From Argonema antarcticum A004/B2 (GTDB taxonomy: Bacteria; Cyanobacteriota; Cyanobacteriia; Cyanobacteriales; Aerosakkonemataceae): a stretch of DNA of 64,000 bases. Positions within the stretch are counted from its first letter, which is position 1, and the number at the start of each line of letters is the position of its first letter. This document shows, piece after piece, positions 43,888 to 53,282 of the stretch. Under the pieces are notes generated by a model, which did not search any database, was not told the origin of the DNA, and saw only the letters and a list, made by a program, of their open reading frames with translations. The position numbers were made by a program, and so were the translations under genes. The DNA lies in assembly GCF_023333585.1 (NCBI RefSeq), contig NZ_JAIQZN010000004.1:62001-126000 (forward strand). Reading direction: 5' to 3'.

Positions 43888-44655
43888 TTAGGCCATGCTG
43901 TTTTCAATTGCCCAACGTGCTAGTTCTGTGCGGTTATGCAGACCTGTTTTACCCAGCATATTAGAAACGTGGCTTTCTACCGTGCGCTGACTCACACCTA
44001 GTTCGTCGGCAATTTCCCGGTTGGATAGACCCCGCGCTACGTGCTGTACCACTTTTAGTTCGGTTGTCGTTAACTGCACATCGAAGGGAACTTGGATTTT
44101 CTGGCCATCTTCTCCTTTGGCGTGGTGAGCTATGAGCCGCTCGGTATGCTTGAGGGAAGATTCCACTTGAGCTACTAATTCTTCTGGCTCAAATGGTTTA
44201 ACCATATAGACATCTGCTCCCGTGTTCAGACCTTTGACCTTATCGGAGCTTTGACCTTTTGCCGAAAGGAATAGAACCGGAATCCAGCTGGATTCTGGAT
44301 TTTCTCTCACGTGCTTCACGAAGGTATAGCCGTCCATCTCCGGCATCATCACATCGCAGATAATCAGGTGAGCTTTGTCCGTTTCGAGCAATTCCAGTGC
44401 TTGCCGACCATTTTCTGCGGTAAGCACTTCGTATCCCCGAAATTCCAGGTAATCCTTGACTAGCAGGATTAGGTTGGGGTCATCGTCTATCAGTAGCAGT
44501 CGTTTTGCATCTCTGAGGCGAGTTTCTTTCATGCTGTGCCACTGGTCCATTGCGAGTAAGTCGATCGAGTTTACAAATTGTCTCACCTCGTGTTGTCTAA
44601 AATTTGGCTGAACCGGCTGTTGCGTATAACTTGTGAGTAAGGTAACAACTGTCAT
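43888..44655 (-). CDS. rre1: NarL/LuxR-type response regulator, Rre1/Ycf29-like
   Basis: 255 residues: a 35-50-residue leader, receiver domain (about 50-170; LIDDDPN, phospho-acceptor Asp101 in IICDVMMPEMDG, MVKPFEPEEL), and a LuxR-type helix-turn-helix (about 190-250; LTTTELKVVQHVARGLSNRE and SQRTVESHVSNMLGKTGLHN). The sequence fits the Rre1/Ycf29 group, which with kinase Hik2 or Hik34 controls chloroplast-type stress genes, including heat-shock genes. The groESL operon starts 1.05 kb away on the other strand, in keeping with that role. The true start may be the Met at 36 or 42, closer to the receiver domain. Confidence 0.82.
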   Translation of the reverse strand: MTVVTLLTSYTQQPVQPNFRQHEVRQFVNSIDLLAMDQWHSMKETRLRDAKRLLLIDDDPNLILLVKDYLEFRGYEVLTAENGRQALELLETDKAHLIICDVMMPEMDGYTFVKHVRENPESSWIPVLFLSAKGQSSDKVKGLNTGADVYMVKPFEPEELVAQVESSLKHTERLIAHHAKGEDGQKIQVPFDVQLTTTELKVVQHVARGLSNREIADELGVSQRTVESHVSNMLGKTGLHNRTELARWAIENSMA

Positions 44656-44834
44656 ACGGCACTGGAAATCAGCACTACTCAGAAAACAGAAGTAAGTCTA
44701 GTAGTAATACGTAAGTAGGGTGTTTAATTGCAATGATAATATGGAAAGTTTACATAAGTCCAGTAAAAAATAACTACCCCTTCTACGGATGGGATCGATC
44801 GCACGCTCTCTTCCTTGAAGGTCTGTGGGCTAAG

Positions 44835-45293
44835 TCAACTTTCTGTTGAGATTGTAGAAGGTTCTGGCAAAGGATGGGTTAAAAAGGCGTATTCTTCGAC
44901 GACCCGTGAGCCAATCAGATGCTCTTGGATAATTCGCTCAATGACTTCAGGCGTCGCGTTGCGATACCAAACGCCATCCGGGTAAACTACTAAGATTGGC
45001 CCTTGGGCACAAACTCGCAAGCAGTTCGCTTTGGTGCGAAAGATGCAGCTGGGCCTAGTGGGTGTTGGCTTTTCGAGTTTTAATTCTTTTAGCCGTTTTT
45101 TCAGGTAGTTCCAAGATTCCAAACCCGCTGACTGGGAGCAACATTCGGGTTTGGTTTGGTCTGCACAGATAAAAATATGCCGTTGAATTTGGCCCAGTCC
45201 CAAGGTTTGCACGCAAGCTGCGAAGGCATTGTTGTCTGACGCTTCATCTGCCAAAGCTACTGAGTTTTCTGTCATTGTAGTGCGATCGTCCAT
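44835..45293 (-). CDS. (2Fe-2S) ferredoxin-like thioredoxin-fold protein
   Basis: 152 residues from the ATG at 45293, which has GAGGGG close upstream (a more distal start would lack a site). It has four candidate cluster ligands in the thioredoxin-like [2Fe-2S] arrangement: [14 protein letters not shown] near residue 45, and [20 protein letters not shown] with Cys residues around 85-100. This domain is related to NuoE and cyanobacterial hydrogenase-associated ferredoxins. Partner unknown. It is transcribed in the same direction as rre1, 179 bases upstream. Confidence 0.82.
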   Translation of the reverse strand: MDDRTTMTENSVALADEASDNNAFAACVQTLGLGQIQRHIFICADQTKPECCSQSAGLESWNYLKKRLKELKLEKPTPTRPSCIFRTKANCLRVCAQGPILVVYPDGVWYRNATPEVIERIIQEHLIGSRVVEEYAFLTHPLPEPSTISTES

Positions 45294-45353
45294 TAATCCC
45301 CTCAAATGATTGTCTCTCCAAATCACGATTTACGCATCTGGCAGTAGGGGAAA

Positions 45354-45536
45354 GTCAAAAAGGGGCTAGGGAGAGTGGGAGAGTGGGGGAGCGGGGGAGA
45401 ATGACAACTGACAACTGACAACTGACAACTGACAACTGACCACTAACAACTGACCACTGACCACTGACCACTGACCACTGACAACTGACCACTGACAACT
45501 GACCACTGACCACTGACCACTAACCACTTTGGTAAG
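45354..45536. repeat. Composite tandem-repeat block upstream of groESL
   Basis: AGTCAAAAAGGGG, then GGGAGAGTG-type units, then about fourteen TGACAAC/TGACCAC heptamers. The module order matches the longer block at 27880-28209. It lies between the ferredoxin gene and the CIRCE element and ends about 50 bases before CIRCE. Confidence 0.93.
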
Positions 45537-45589
45537 TTCGGGAACCCGTACAAAGAAATTTGTTGCGATCGCACTCCATCTCGTTTAAA

Positions 45590-45616
45590 TTAGCACTCAG
45601 GAGATGAGAGTGCTAA
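45590..45616 (+). promoter_or_regulatory. CIRCE operator (HrcA site) of groESL
   Basis: TTAGCACTC, nine bases, GAGTGCTAA: an exact match to the CIRCE consensus. It sits 94 bases upstream of groES. HrcA binds here to repress the operon until heat stress. The hrcA gene itself is not in the window. Confidence 0.97.
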
Positions 45617-45709
45617 ACTCAAGTTGAGAGCAGAGGCATGGGTAAAAATATAATCTTTTGACCAATGACCTTTTGATCGATCGCAAACTATAGTTGGAGA
45701 AAATTTCCT

Positions 45710-46021
45710 ATGGCAGCAGTATCTCTGAGCGTTTCAACCGTTAAACCACTAGGCGAGCGCGTCTTTGTGAAAGTTAGTCCCTCCGAGGAAAAGACCGCCG
45801 GTGGGCTGTATTTGCCCGAAACCGCCAAAGAAAAACCCCAAGTCGGAGAAGTTGTTCAAGTTGGCCCAGGCAAGCGCAATGATGACGGCGCACGTCAAGA
45901 AATGGAAGTGAAAATCGGCGACAAAGTTCTCTACTCTAAGTACGCTGGCACAGACATCAAACTTGGCACCGAAGAATACGTTCTCCTCTCAGAAAAAGAC
46001 ATTCTCGCCGTCGTTTCCTAA
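45710..46021 (+). CDS. groES: Co-chaperonin GroES (Cpn10)
   Basis: 103 residues forming the heptameric lid of the GroEL folding chamber. Motifs: [20 protein letters not shown], the mobile loop, and [16 protein letters not shown]; ends [15 protein letters not shown] lies about ten bases before the ATG. It is controlled by the CIRCE element upstream and followed by groEL after 85 bases that include GTGCTGA heptamers. Confidence 0.98.
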   Translation: MAAVSLSVSTVKPLGERVFVKVSPSEEKTAGGLYLPETAKEKPQVGEVVQVGPGKRNDDGARQEMEVKIGDKVLYSKYAGTDIKLGTEEYVLLSEKDILAVVS

Positions 46022-46085
46022 ATGCCTTTTTAAGTACTGAGTGCTGAGTACTCAGTGCTGAGTTAATCCAAAATCCCAAATCTAA

Positions 46086-47747
<1,662 letters not shown>

Positions 47748-47785
47748 ATCTTCTGTAGGGTGGGCAATGCCCACCTAATTATCAA

Positions 47786-47821
47786 AACAGCCGCTTCCAC
47801 TAGGAAGCAGCTGTTTTTTTT
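47786..47821 (+). terminator. Rho-independent terminator of groESL
   Basis: AACAGCCGCTTCC pairs with GGAAGCAGCTGTT with a single mismatch around a 4-nt loop, followed by eight T. It begins 38 bases after groEL. Confidence 0.92.
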
Positions 47822-47859
47822 AAGGTATTGTGGTACTTGCTAGTATAAAAGTATTAATT

Positions 47860-48051
47860 ATGCCTACCGTCGAACAGGCTTTTACCTGCGTCAGAGTATC
47901 CCAAATGCTCTCTAATGGGTATCAGCCTATTCATGTCTTCCGATACAATCAGAACACTAAAACGGTATTTATCCTTGCTGGTGTAACTGAGAGCTTAGAA
48001 ATTCTAATCTTTGCTGATGGTCAGTGGAGTTTTAATGATGAAGAAGCCTGA
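47860..48051 (+). CDS. DUF6888-like small protein
   Basis: 63 residues starting MPTVEQAFTCVRVSQMLSNG, then PIHVFRYNQNTKTVFILAG and a C-terminal WSFNDEEA. It resembles the small DUF6888 family of cyanobacteria. It overlaps the next gene by 17 bases, with the second gene's GGAG inside this frame, so the two are translationally coupled. The size and overlap are like a toxin-antitoxin pair, but no such activity is established here. Confidence 0.7.
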   Translation: MPTVEQAFTCVRVSQMLSNGYQPIHVFRYNQNTKTVFILAGVTESLEILIFADGQWSFNDEEA

Positions 48052-48250
48052 GTTTTATAATATGACTCGTCAAGAATTGAGAGCTTATATCTTAACTCAT
48101 CGAGAGGATGATGATGCGATCGAGGCTTTGATTAAGCGGAGTAATCCTAATAGTCCGAAATATCCATACCCCCAAACCGATCAAGATTTCCAGATCATGG
48201 AAGAGATACTTAAGAGAAAATTGGGAAGCAATGAAGAAGTCGAGAGTTAA
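48035..48250 (+). CDS. DUF6887-like small protein
   Basis: 71 residues starting MMKKPEFYNMTRQELRAYIL, then DDDAIEALIKRSNPNSPKYP and a helical end (IMEEILKRKLG). This matches the DUF6887 pattern (an MTR.ELRAY start and a late IME). GGAG at 48026-48029 lies 5 bases before the ATG at 48035. It forms a two-gene unit with the DUF6888-like gene. Mostly helical and charged; function unknown. Confidence 0.7.
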   Translation: MMKKPEFYNMTRQELRAYILTHREDDDAIEALIKRSNPNSPKYPYPQTDQDFQIMEEILKRKLGSNEEVES

Positions 48251-48565
48251 ATTTTAACCACAGATGAAGACAGATGAACACAGATGAACACAGATAAGAG
48301 AGTTATTTTTTTTAGACAACCGATGCCACCGGACATGATATTAATAGAGAATGTAGATTTTTGGGAGCCGGATTGGTTGCCTATTTTTGAAGAAGATGAC
48401 AATCGCGTAAGTTGACTACGTAGCTACCACTAAAGGATAGTCGGCAGAAATAATCTACTCTGTTTTGTCGTACAACCAGAAATAGTTAGCAATATACGAA
48501 TTTGGCATCGCTATCAGTGTATCCTCTATAAAAGGCTGTCAACGGACTCTGGAGCCACTCTAAAC
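48251..48565. repeat. CACAGATGAA repeat region with a short peptide-like frame
   Basis: 48256-48345 carries ACAGATGAACACAGATGAAC-type tandem units and then a segment also found at 49187-49275; the two copies flank the secreted-protein gene. At 48329-48415 a short frame (MPPDMILIENVDFWEPDWLP and onwards, 28 residues) looks protein-like but has no clear ribosome-binding site; it may be a remnant. Nothing else is recognised. Confidence 0.6.
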
Positions 48566-49126
48566 ATGAAATTTAAATTTCTAGCTACCTCCATTCTCGC
48601 CGTTCCTCTCTGCCTAGCAACGACCGTCAGAGCGGAAAATACCCTCCAATTCAGACAGTTAGGGGCAATCCAACCGTCAGTTTTGGTAGCTCAATCCGAT
48701 TGGAGCGAGTTCTCTTCGGCTTCAGGCGGGTTTGCTGTCTTGATGCCCGGTACGCCTAAAGAGGAGAGCGAAACCAGCGACGATGGCTCAGTCGAATACT
48801 CATACACTCTTTCTCTGGAAAAAGCGGCTTTCTTAGTTCACTACACCGATATTCCTAATGCAGATGAATTGAGTGCCGAAGAAATTCAAGAACTTTTGGA
48901 TGGTACTCCTGCTGATTTTGCTAAAGGGGCTGAAGCTAAGTTGTTAGGAACTAGAAGCATTTCAATTGATGACAATCCTGGAAAAGAGTTTGAATTTACT
49001 CTCAGCGATGGTACTCCTGGCAAAGCTAGGGTATATATGGTGAAGAAGCGGCTGTATGTTGTCGTGGGAATGACCTCTGAATCTGAAAATACCGAAAGGT
49101 TTCTCAACTCGTTCCGTTTGCTTTGA
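48566..49126 (+). CDS. Secreted protein, PsbP/Mog1-like in pattern
   Basis: 186 residues with a signal peptide (MKFKFLATSILAVPLCLATT, cleavage near VRA-EN). The mature part contains WSEFSSASGGFAVLMPGTPK, a motif pattern common in a widespread cyanobacterial exported family, and ends RVYMVKKRLYVVVGMTSESE then RFLNSFRLL, which recalls the last strands and helix of PsbP/Mog1 folds. This fold assignment is tentative. Flanked by two copies of an ACAGATGAA repeat. No operon partner. Confidence 0.75.
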   Translation: MKFKFLATSILAVPLCLATTVRAENTLQFRQLGAIQPSVLVAQSDWSEFSSASGGFAVLMPGTPKEESETSDDGSVEYSYTLSLEKAAFLVHYTDIPNADELSAEEIQELLDGTPADFAKGAEAKLLGTRSISIDDNPGKEFEFTLSDGTPGKARVYMVKKRLYVVVGMTSESENTERFLNSFRLL

Positions 49127-49186
49127 TTGTCTGGTTACATGATTGATATAGTTAAGTTGTCTGTTGTCATCGGTGGTTAAATTTTT

Positions 49187-49275
49187 ACCACAGATGAAGA
49201 CAGATTAACACAGATGAACACAGATAAGAATAAGAAAATGAATTTTTTAGGTAATCGATGCTTAAGGGCATGATA
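49187..49275. repeat. Second copy of the ACAGATGAA-containing repeat
   Basis: About 90 bases similar to 48256-48345: the CACAGATGAA units, a T-rich tract, then AATCGATG....GGCATGATAT. Same orientation, with the secreted-protein gene between them. Confidence 0.7.
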
Positions 49276-49362
49276 TCATTCCAAATCCGGCTCTGATACT
49301 CTTTTGATTATTAGTCCGCGAAGGTGGGCTTTGCCTGTGTAGCCGCGACTTCAGTCGTCAGC

Positions 49363-50169
49363 CTAACGAGAATTTTCGTTTGATGCCAGTATCGCGGTTA
49401 CTTCCTGCAAAAGCTGGTTTTGCTCTTGTCTAATTGCTTCTAACCTATTCAAGATGTACGCTAGTCGTTCTTTATTATTCTGACTAACTGTTGCGGGAAT
49501 GGAAGTATTTAAAGCCAGGACATTTCCTTCAGATTGCTTGAGCGTATTTCCAATGAAAGGCAAATAACCGAATACTTTTAAGCACAATCCTAAAATAAGT
49601 TGACCAAGTTTGAAAGGTGCTTGTAATATATATAAGAAAATTTGCTGTATAAACTGACTAAGCGCTTTGATGAATTGGCGTATAATAAAAATACTTGAAA
49701 TGATAATAATTACGCTGAGAATAGGGTGGCTAATTCCCCAAGCTAACACTTGTGTTGCCCAGGACATGACTGGATGAGAATCAATCCATCCTCTGACGCC
49801 ATGCAAATGTTGATTCATAAAAGTACTCAGAGAATTTTCAATGCCTGTAGAGGTATTTTTGGTTGTTGAAGTGACATTATTAAGCGCATTAACTGCGGTT
49901 TGAGTTATTTTATCTTGCGCCTGTTCTGCTGTTTTGGTAACAGTATCGATTGTTTGGCTAGTTGCTTCATTAAACATATTGACTGCCTTAGCAGCAGTTT
50001 CAGTCAAGGAAGTTTTCGCGTTTTGTGTTGTTTCGCTAACGCTATTTAATGTTCGATCGACGCTTTGAGTTACGGTATTAACTGCGTTGCGAGTGACTTC
50101 TGTCGAAAAATCTTTAATCTGATGAAAGTTTTTCAGAACCTCCTGAGACAAACCTACTTCCATTGCCAT
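49363..50169 (-). CDS. Coiled-coil membrane protein of unknown function
   Basis: 268 residues from the ATG at 50169, which has GAGGGG three bases upstream. An in-frame extension to 50262 would be encoded by a GCAGATT repeat and is rejected. Residues about 15-115 are amphipathic Thr/Asn/Ala-rich helix with 11-residue-type periodicity (TVTKTAEQAQDKITQTAVNA), reminiscent of LEA or apolipoprotein-like coiled coils. Then come transmembrane segments (ISHPILSVIIIISSIFIIRQ; FLYILQAPFKLGQLILGLC) and a C-terminal coiled coil. It may anchor a filament or shape membranes; no specific role can be given. Confidence 0.75.
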   Translation of the reverse strand: MAMEVGLSQEVLKNFHQIKDFSTEVTRNAVNTVTQSVDRTLNSVSETTQNAKTSLTETAAKAVNMFNEATSQTIDTVTKTAEQAQDKITQTAVNALNNVTSTTKNTSTGIENSLSTFMNQHLHGVRGWIDSHPVMSWATQVLAWGISHPILSVIIIISSIFIIRQFIKALSQFIQQIFLYILQAPFKLGQLILGLCLKVFGYLPFIGNTLKQSEGNVLALNTSIPATVSQNNKERLAYILNRLEAIRQEQNQLLQEVTAILASNENSR

Positions 50170-50330
50170 GTTCCCCTCTGCGATAATTTCAAATTTCAGA
50201 TTTGAGATTGCAAATTGAAAATTGCTTTTTTCAATCTGCAATCTGCAATCTGCAATCTGCAATCTCTGTAGTTTATTTTTCTAGATGCGATCGAGGTGCA
50301 AATGCAACTGAATTGCATCTATCTAGCGGC

Positions 50331-52016
50331 TTAAACTAAGCCTAAATCGGTTACGGCACCCACACTGCTGGAAGATACCAATTTGGCATATTTTGCCAAT
50401 ACACCCATCGTATAACGGGGTTTGGGTGGTTGCCACTCAGCGCGGCGGTGTTCTAATTCTTCATTGGATACGTCAAGGTGCAACGATCGCGCATTGGCAT
50501 CAATTGTGATGATATCGCCTTCCTTGACAAGAGCGATCGCACCTCCCACAGCTGCTTCTGGTGCTACGTGACCGACTACCATACCATAAGTGCCACCAGA
50601 AAACCGTCCATCGGTAATCAATCCTACGGAATCTCCCAATCCAGCACCGATAATTGCCGATGTGGGGGCTAGCATTTCCCGCATTCCGGGGCCACCCTTC
50701 GGCCCTTCGTAGCGGATGACAATGACATCCCCTGGTTTGATTTGATTAGCTAAAATTGCCTCTAAACAGGATTCCTCAGATTCAAACACCCGTGCTGGGC
50801 CGGTGATTTGGGACTTTTTGATGCCAGTAATTTTTGCTACAGCACCTTCTGTTGCCAAATTTCCTCTCAAGATTGCTAAGTGTCCCTGAGAATAAATCGG
50901 GTTATGCCAAGGACGGATGACATCTTGGTCTGCTGGTGGTTCATCGGGAACATCTGCCAACACTTCAGCAACTGTTTTTCCCGTGATGGTGAGGGCGTCG
51001 CCATGCAGCAGGTCGTGTACCAGCAACATTTTCATTACTTGGGGAATACCGCCAGCTTTGTGTAAGTCGGTCGCCACATATTTGCCAGATGGTTTTAAAT
51101 CGCACAGGACGGGTACGCGGGCGCGAATAGTTTCAAAGTCATCCAGGCATAATTCGACACCAGCAGAATGAGCTAGAGCCAGCAAGTGCAGCACCGCATT
51201 CGTCGAACCACCCACGGCCATGATCGTAGAAATAGCATTTTCAAAGGCTTTGCGGGTGATAATGTCAAGGGGCAAGAGTTGTTTGCGAATTGCTTCCACC
51301 AAAACAAAAGCAGATTTTTCCGCACTTTCTGCTTTTTCGGCATCTTCAGCTGCCATAGTCGAGGAATAGGGCAGACTCATGCCCATTGCTTCAAAAGCAG
51401 AAGACATGGTATTCGCCGTGTACATACCGCCGCAGGAACCGGCACCGGGACAAGCTTTGCGCTCCACCTCCAGCAGTTCCTTGGCATCAATTTTACCAGC
51501 GCTGTATTGCCCCACAGCTTCAAAAGCGCTGACAACCGTAAGGTCGCGTCCGTTGTGATGACCGGGTTTAATCGTACCGCCATAGACGAATATAGCGGGG
51601 ATATTCAGGCGAGCGATCGCAATCATCGCCCCCGGCATATTTTTGTCGCAACCGCCAATTGCCAGCACCCCATCCATACTTTGGCCGTTACAGACTGTTT
51701 CGATCGAGTCAGCAATTACTTCCCGCGATACCAAGGAATACTTCATCCCTTCAGTTCCCATCGAAATGCCATCGCTGATCGTGATCGTACCGAACATCTG
51801 AGGCATCGCATCGGCAGCGCGAATACCAGCTTCGGCGCGAATAGCTAGCTGATTTATGCCGATATTGCAAGGGGTGATCGTGCTATACCCGTTCGCAAGA
51901 CCGACAATAGGTTTAGTGAAGTCGCGATCGCCAAAACCAACCGCACGTAGCATGGCCCGGTTAGGCGTCCGCTGTGCCCCTTGGGTAACAACTTGGCTTT
52001 TGAGATTATCCGGCAT
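50331..52016 (-). CDS. ilvD: Dihydroxy-acid dehydratase IlvD
   Basis: A 561-residue [Fe-S] dehydratase converting 2,3-dihydroxy-isovalerate and 2,3-dihydroxy-methylvalerate to the 2-oxo acids of valine and isoleucine synthesis. Cluster Cys residues lie in [11 protein letters not shown] and [37 protein letters not shown] near the N terminus is typical. The ATG at 52016 is preceded by AAGGGAA; an ATG six codons upstream lies in a TCATTAG repeat and is less likely. It stands alone on this strand. Confidence 0.96.
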   Translation of the reverse strand: MPDNLKSQVVTQGAQRTPNRAMLRAVGFGDRDFTKPIVGLANGYSTITPCNIGINQLAIRAEAGIRAADAMPQMFGTITISDGISMGTEGMKYSLVSREVIADSIETVCNGQSMDGVLAIGGCDKNMPGAMIAIARLNIPAIFVYGGTIKPGHHNGRDLTVVSAFEAVGQYSAGKIDAKELLEVERKACPGAGSCGGMYTANTMSSAFEAMGMSLPYSSTMAAEDAEKAESAEKSAFVLVEAIRKQLLPLDIITRKAFENAISTIMAVGGSTNAVLHLLALAHSAGVELCLDDFETIRARVPVLCDLKPSGKYVATDLHKAGGIPQVMKMLLVHDLLHGDALTITGKTVAEVLADVPDEPPADQDVIRPWHNPIYSQGHLAILRGNLATEGAVAKITGIKKSQITGPARVFESEESCLEAILANQIKPGDVIVIRYEGPKGGPGMREMLAPTSAIIGAGLGDSVGLITDGRFSGGTYGMVVGHVAPEAAVGGAIALVKEGDIITIDANARSLHLDVSNEELEHRRAEWQPPKPRYTMGVLAKYAKLVSSSSVGAVTDLGLV

Positions 52017-52378
52017 TGTGTTTTCCCTTGTCATTAGTCATTAGTCATTTGTTATTTGTCAAAAGTCAATTGTCAAAAGGACTTTGTTAGTCGTTAGTTG
52101 TTAGAACGCATTACCCACTAACCAATAACCACCGACCAAAGACCAAAGACCAATGACCAATGACCCCTCTTGTTTTTGATTTTCTCAGAAGGAACGTGGT
52201 TTGCGTAGCCGAAAATAAAAGACTTTAACAAAACCTTGTGTCATTTGGGATGATGAATGGAACAAACTATAAGCAGTACGGGCAAAGCATTTATTTGAGC
52301 AAACCCTCCTTGGCACGAGGGAATGTCCAAAAGCGATCGCTTCCCCTCTAGATATAAAGTCACGATGAGAAATATAGT
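52017..52378. repeat. Intergenic region with AGTCATT and ACCAATG repeats
   Basis: 362 bases between divergent genes. 52021-52080 has TCATTAG/TCAAAAG units and 52084-52165 has ACCAA(T/A)G(A)-type units. The remainder (52170-52378) has no gene; promoters for ilvD and the pentapeptide gene presumably flank the repeats. Confidence 0.75.
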
Positions 52379-53215
52379 ATGGATGCCAATGAATTGCTGA
52401 GACGATATGCTGCCGGTGAGAGAGATTTTTGGGAAACCAATCTACGGGGAGTATCTCTGATCGGCGTTGACCTGAGCGGGGTCAACTTACGTGGGGCAGA
52501 CCTAAGTGGAGCGAATTTGAAGGGAGCCTCCCTAATTAGTGTAAATCTGCGGGAAGCCAACCTGCGGGGAGCCAACCTGCAAGCTAATTTGAGCGAAGCT
52601 AATCTGATTGCAGCCAACCTGAATGGAGCCAACTTGAGTGAAGCTAATCTGAGCGAAGCGAGCTTGCGGGGAGCCAACTTGGAGAACGCCAACCTGAGTG
52701 GGGCTAATCTGAGCGAAGCTATTCTGAGCGAAGCTCAAATGCGGGGAGCCAACCTGAGTGGGGCTAAACTAATTGACGCACCCATGAATCGGGCCTATCT
52801 GATTGACGCCAACCTGAGTGGAGCCATCTTAGACGGAGCTATCTTGACGAATGCCATCTTGAGCGGAGCCAACCTAGAGAAAGCCCACCTTATAAGTGCC
52901 ATCCTTATTGGAGCGGTTCTGGAGGGGACTAACCTGACTGGGGCAGACTTGAGCCGAGCAAAACTGAGTGGAGCCAATTTGACTGGTGCTAACCTAAGCC
53001 AAGCCAATATGAGGGGAGCAACCATAAGTTGGGCAACTCTGCGCGGGACTAATTTTCGGGGTGCTAATCTCTTCCGGGCGAAACTCGGCTGGTCTAACAT
53101 GACGGGAGCTATCTTGAGCGAGGCTATATTGATTGATGCCAATCTAAATCGGGCTAATCTACACGGTGCCGAACTCCAAGGGGCAATTATGCCCGATGGC
53201 AGAGGTCACGAGTAA
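52379..53215 (+). CDS. Pentapeptide-repeat protein
   Basis: 278 residues, almost entirely A(D/N)LXX repeats from about residue 22 to 272 (for example LSGVNLRGADLSGANLKGAS), predicted to form a right-handed quadrilateral beta-helix of about 12 coils. The first 20 residues (MDANELLRRYAAGERDFWET) are a non-repeat helical cap common in cyanobacterial members. No transmembrane segment or enzymatic domain is seen. Function unknown; some pentapeptide proteins mimic DNA and inhibit gyrase, but no evidence for that here. Confidence 0.92.
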   Translation: MDANELLRRYAAGERDFWETNLRGVSLIGVDLSGVNLRGADLSGANLKGASLISVNLREANLRGANLQANLSEANLIAANLNGANLSEANLSEASLRGANLENANLSGANLSEAILSEAQMRGANLSGAKLIDAPMNRAYLIDANLSGAILDGAILTNAILSGANLEKAHLISAILIGAVLEGTNLTGADLSRAKLSGANLTGANLSQANMRGATISWATLRGTNFRGANLFRAKLGWSNMTGAILSEAILIDANLNRANLHGAELQGAIMPDGRGHE

Positions 53216-53282
53216 CTTTTTCTCAAATATTAAGGGTGCATCATCTCAAAAGTCAAAAGTCAAAAGTCAAAAGTCAAAGCAC

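Noticed and set aside
50170-50262. 31-codon N-terminal extension of the coiled-coil protein
   Set aside because: It is encoded by a GCAGATT repeat, while the ATG at 50169 has a strong ribosome-binding site.
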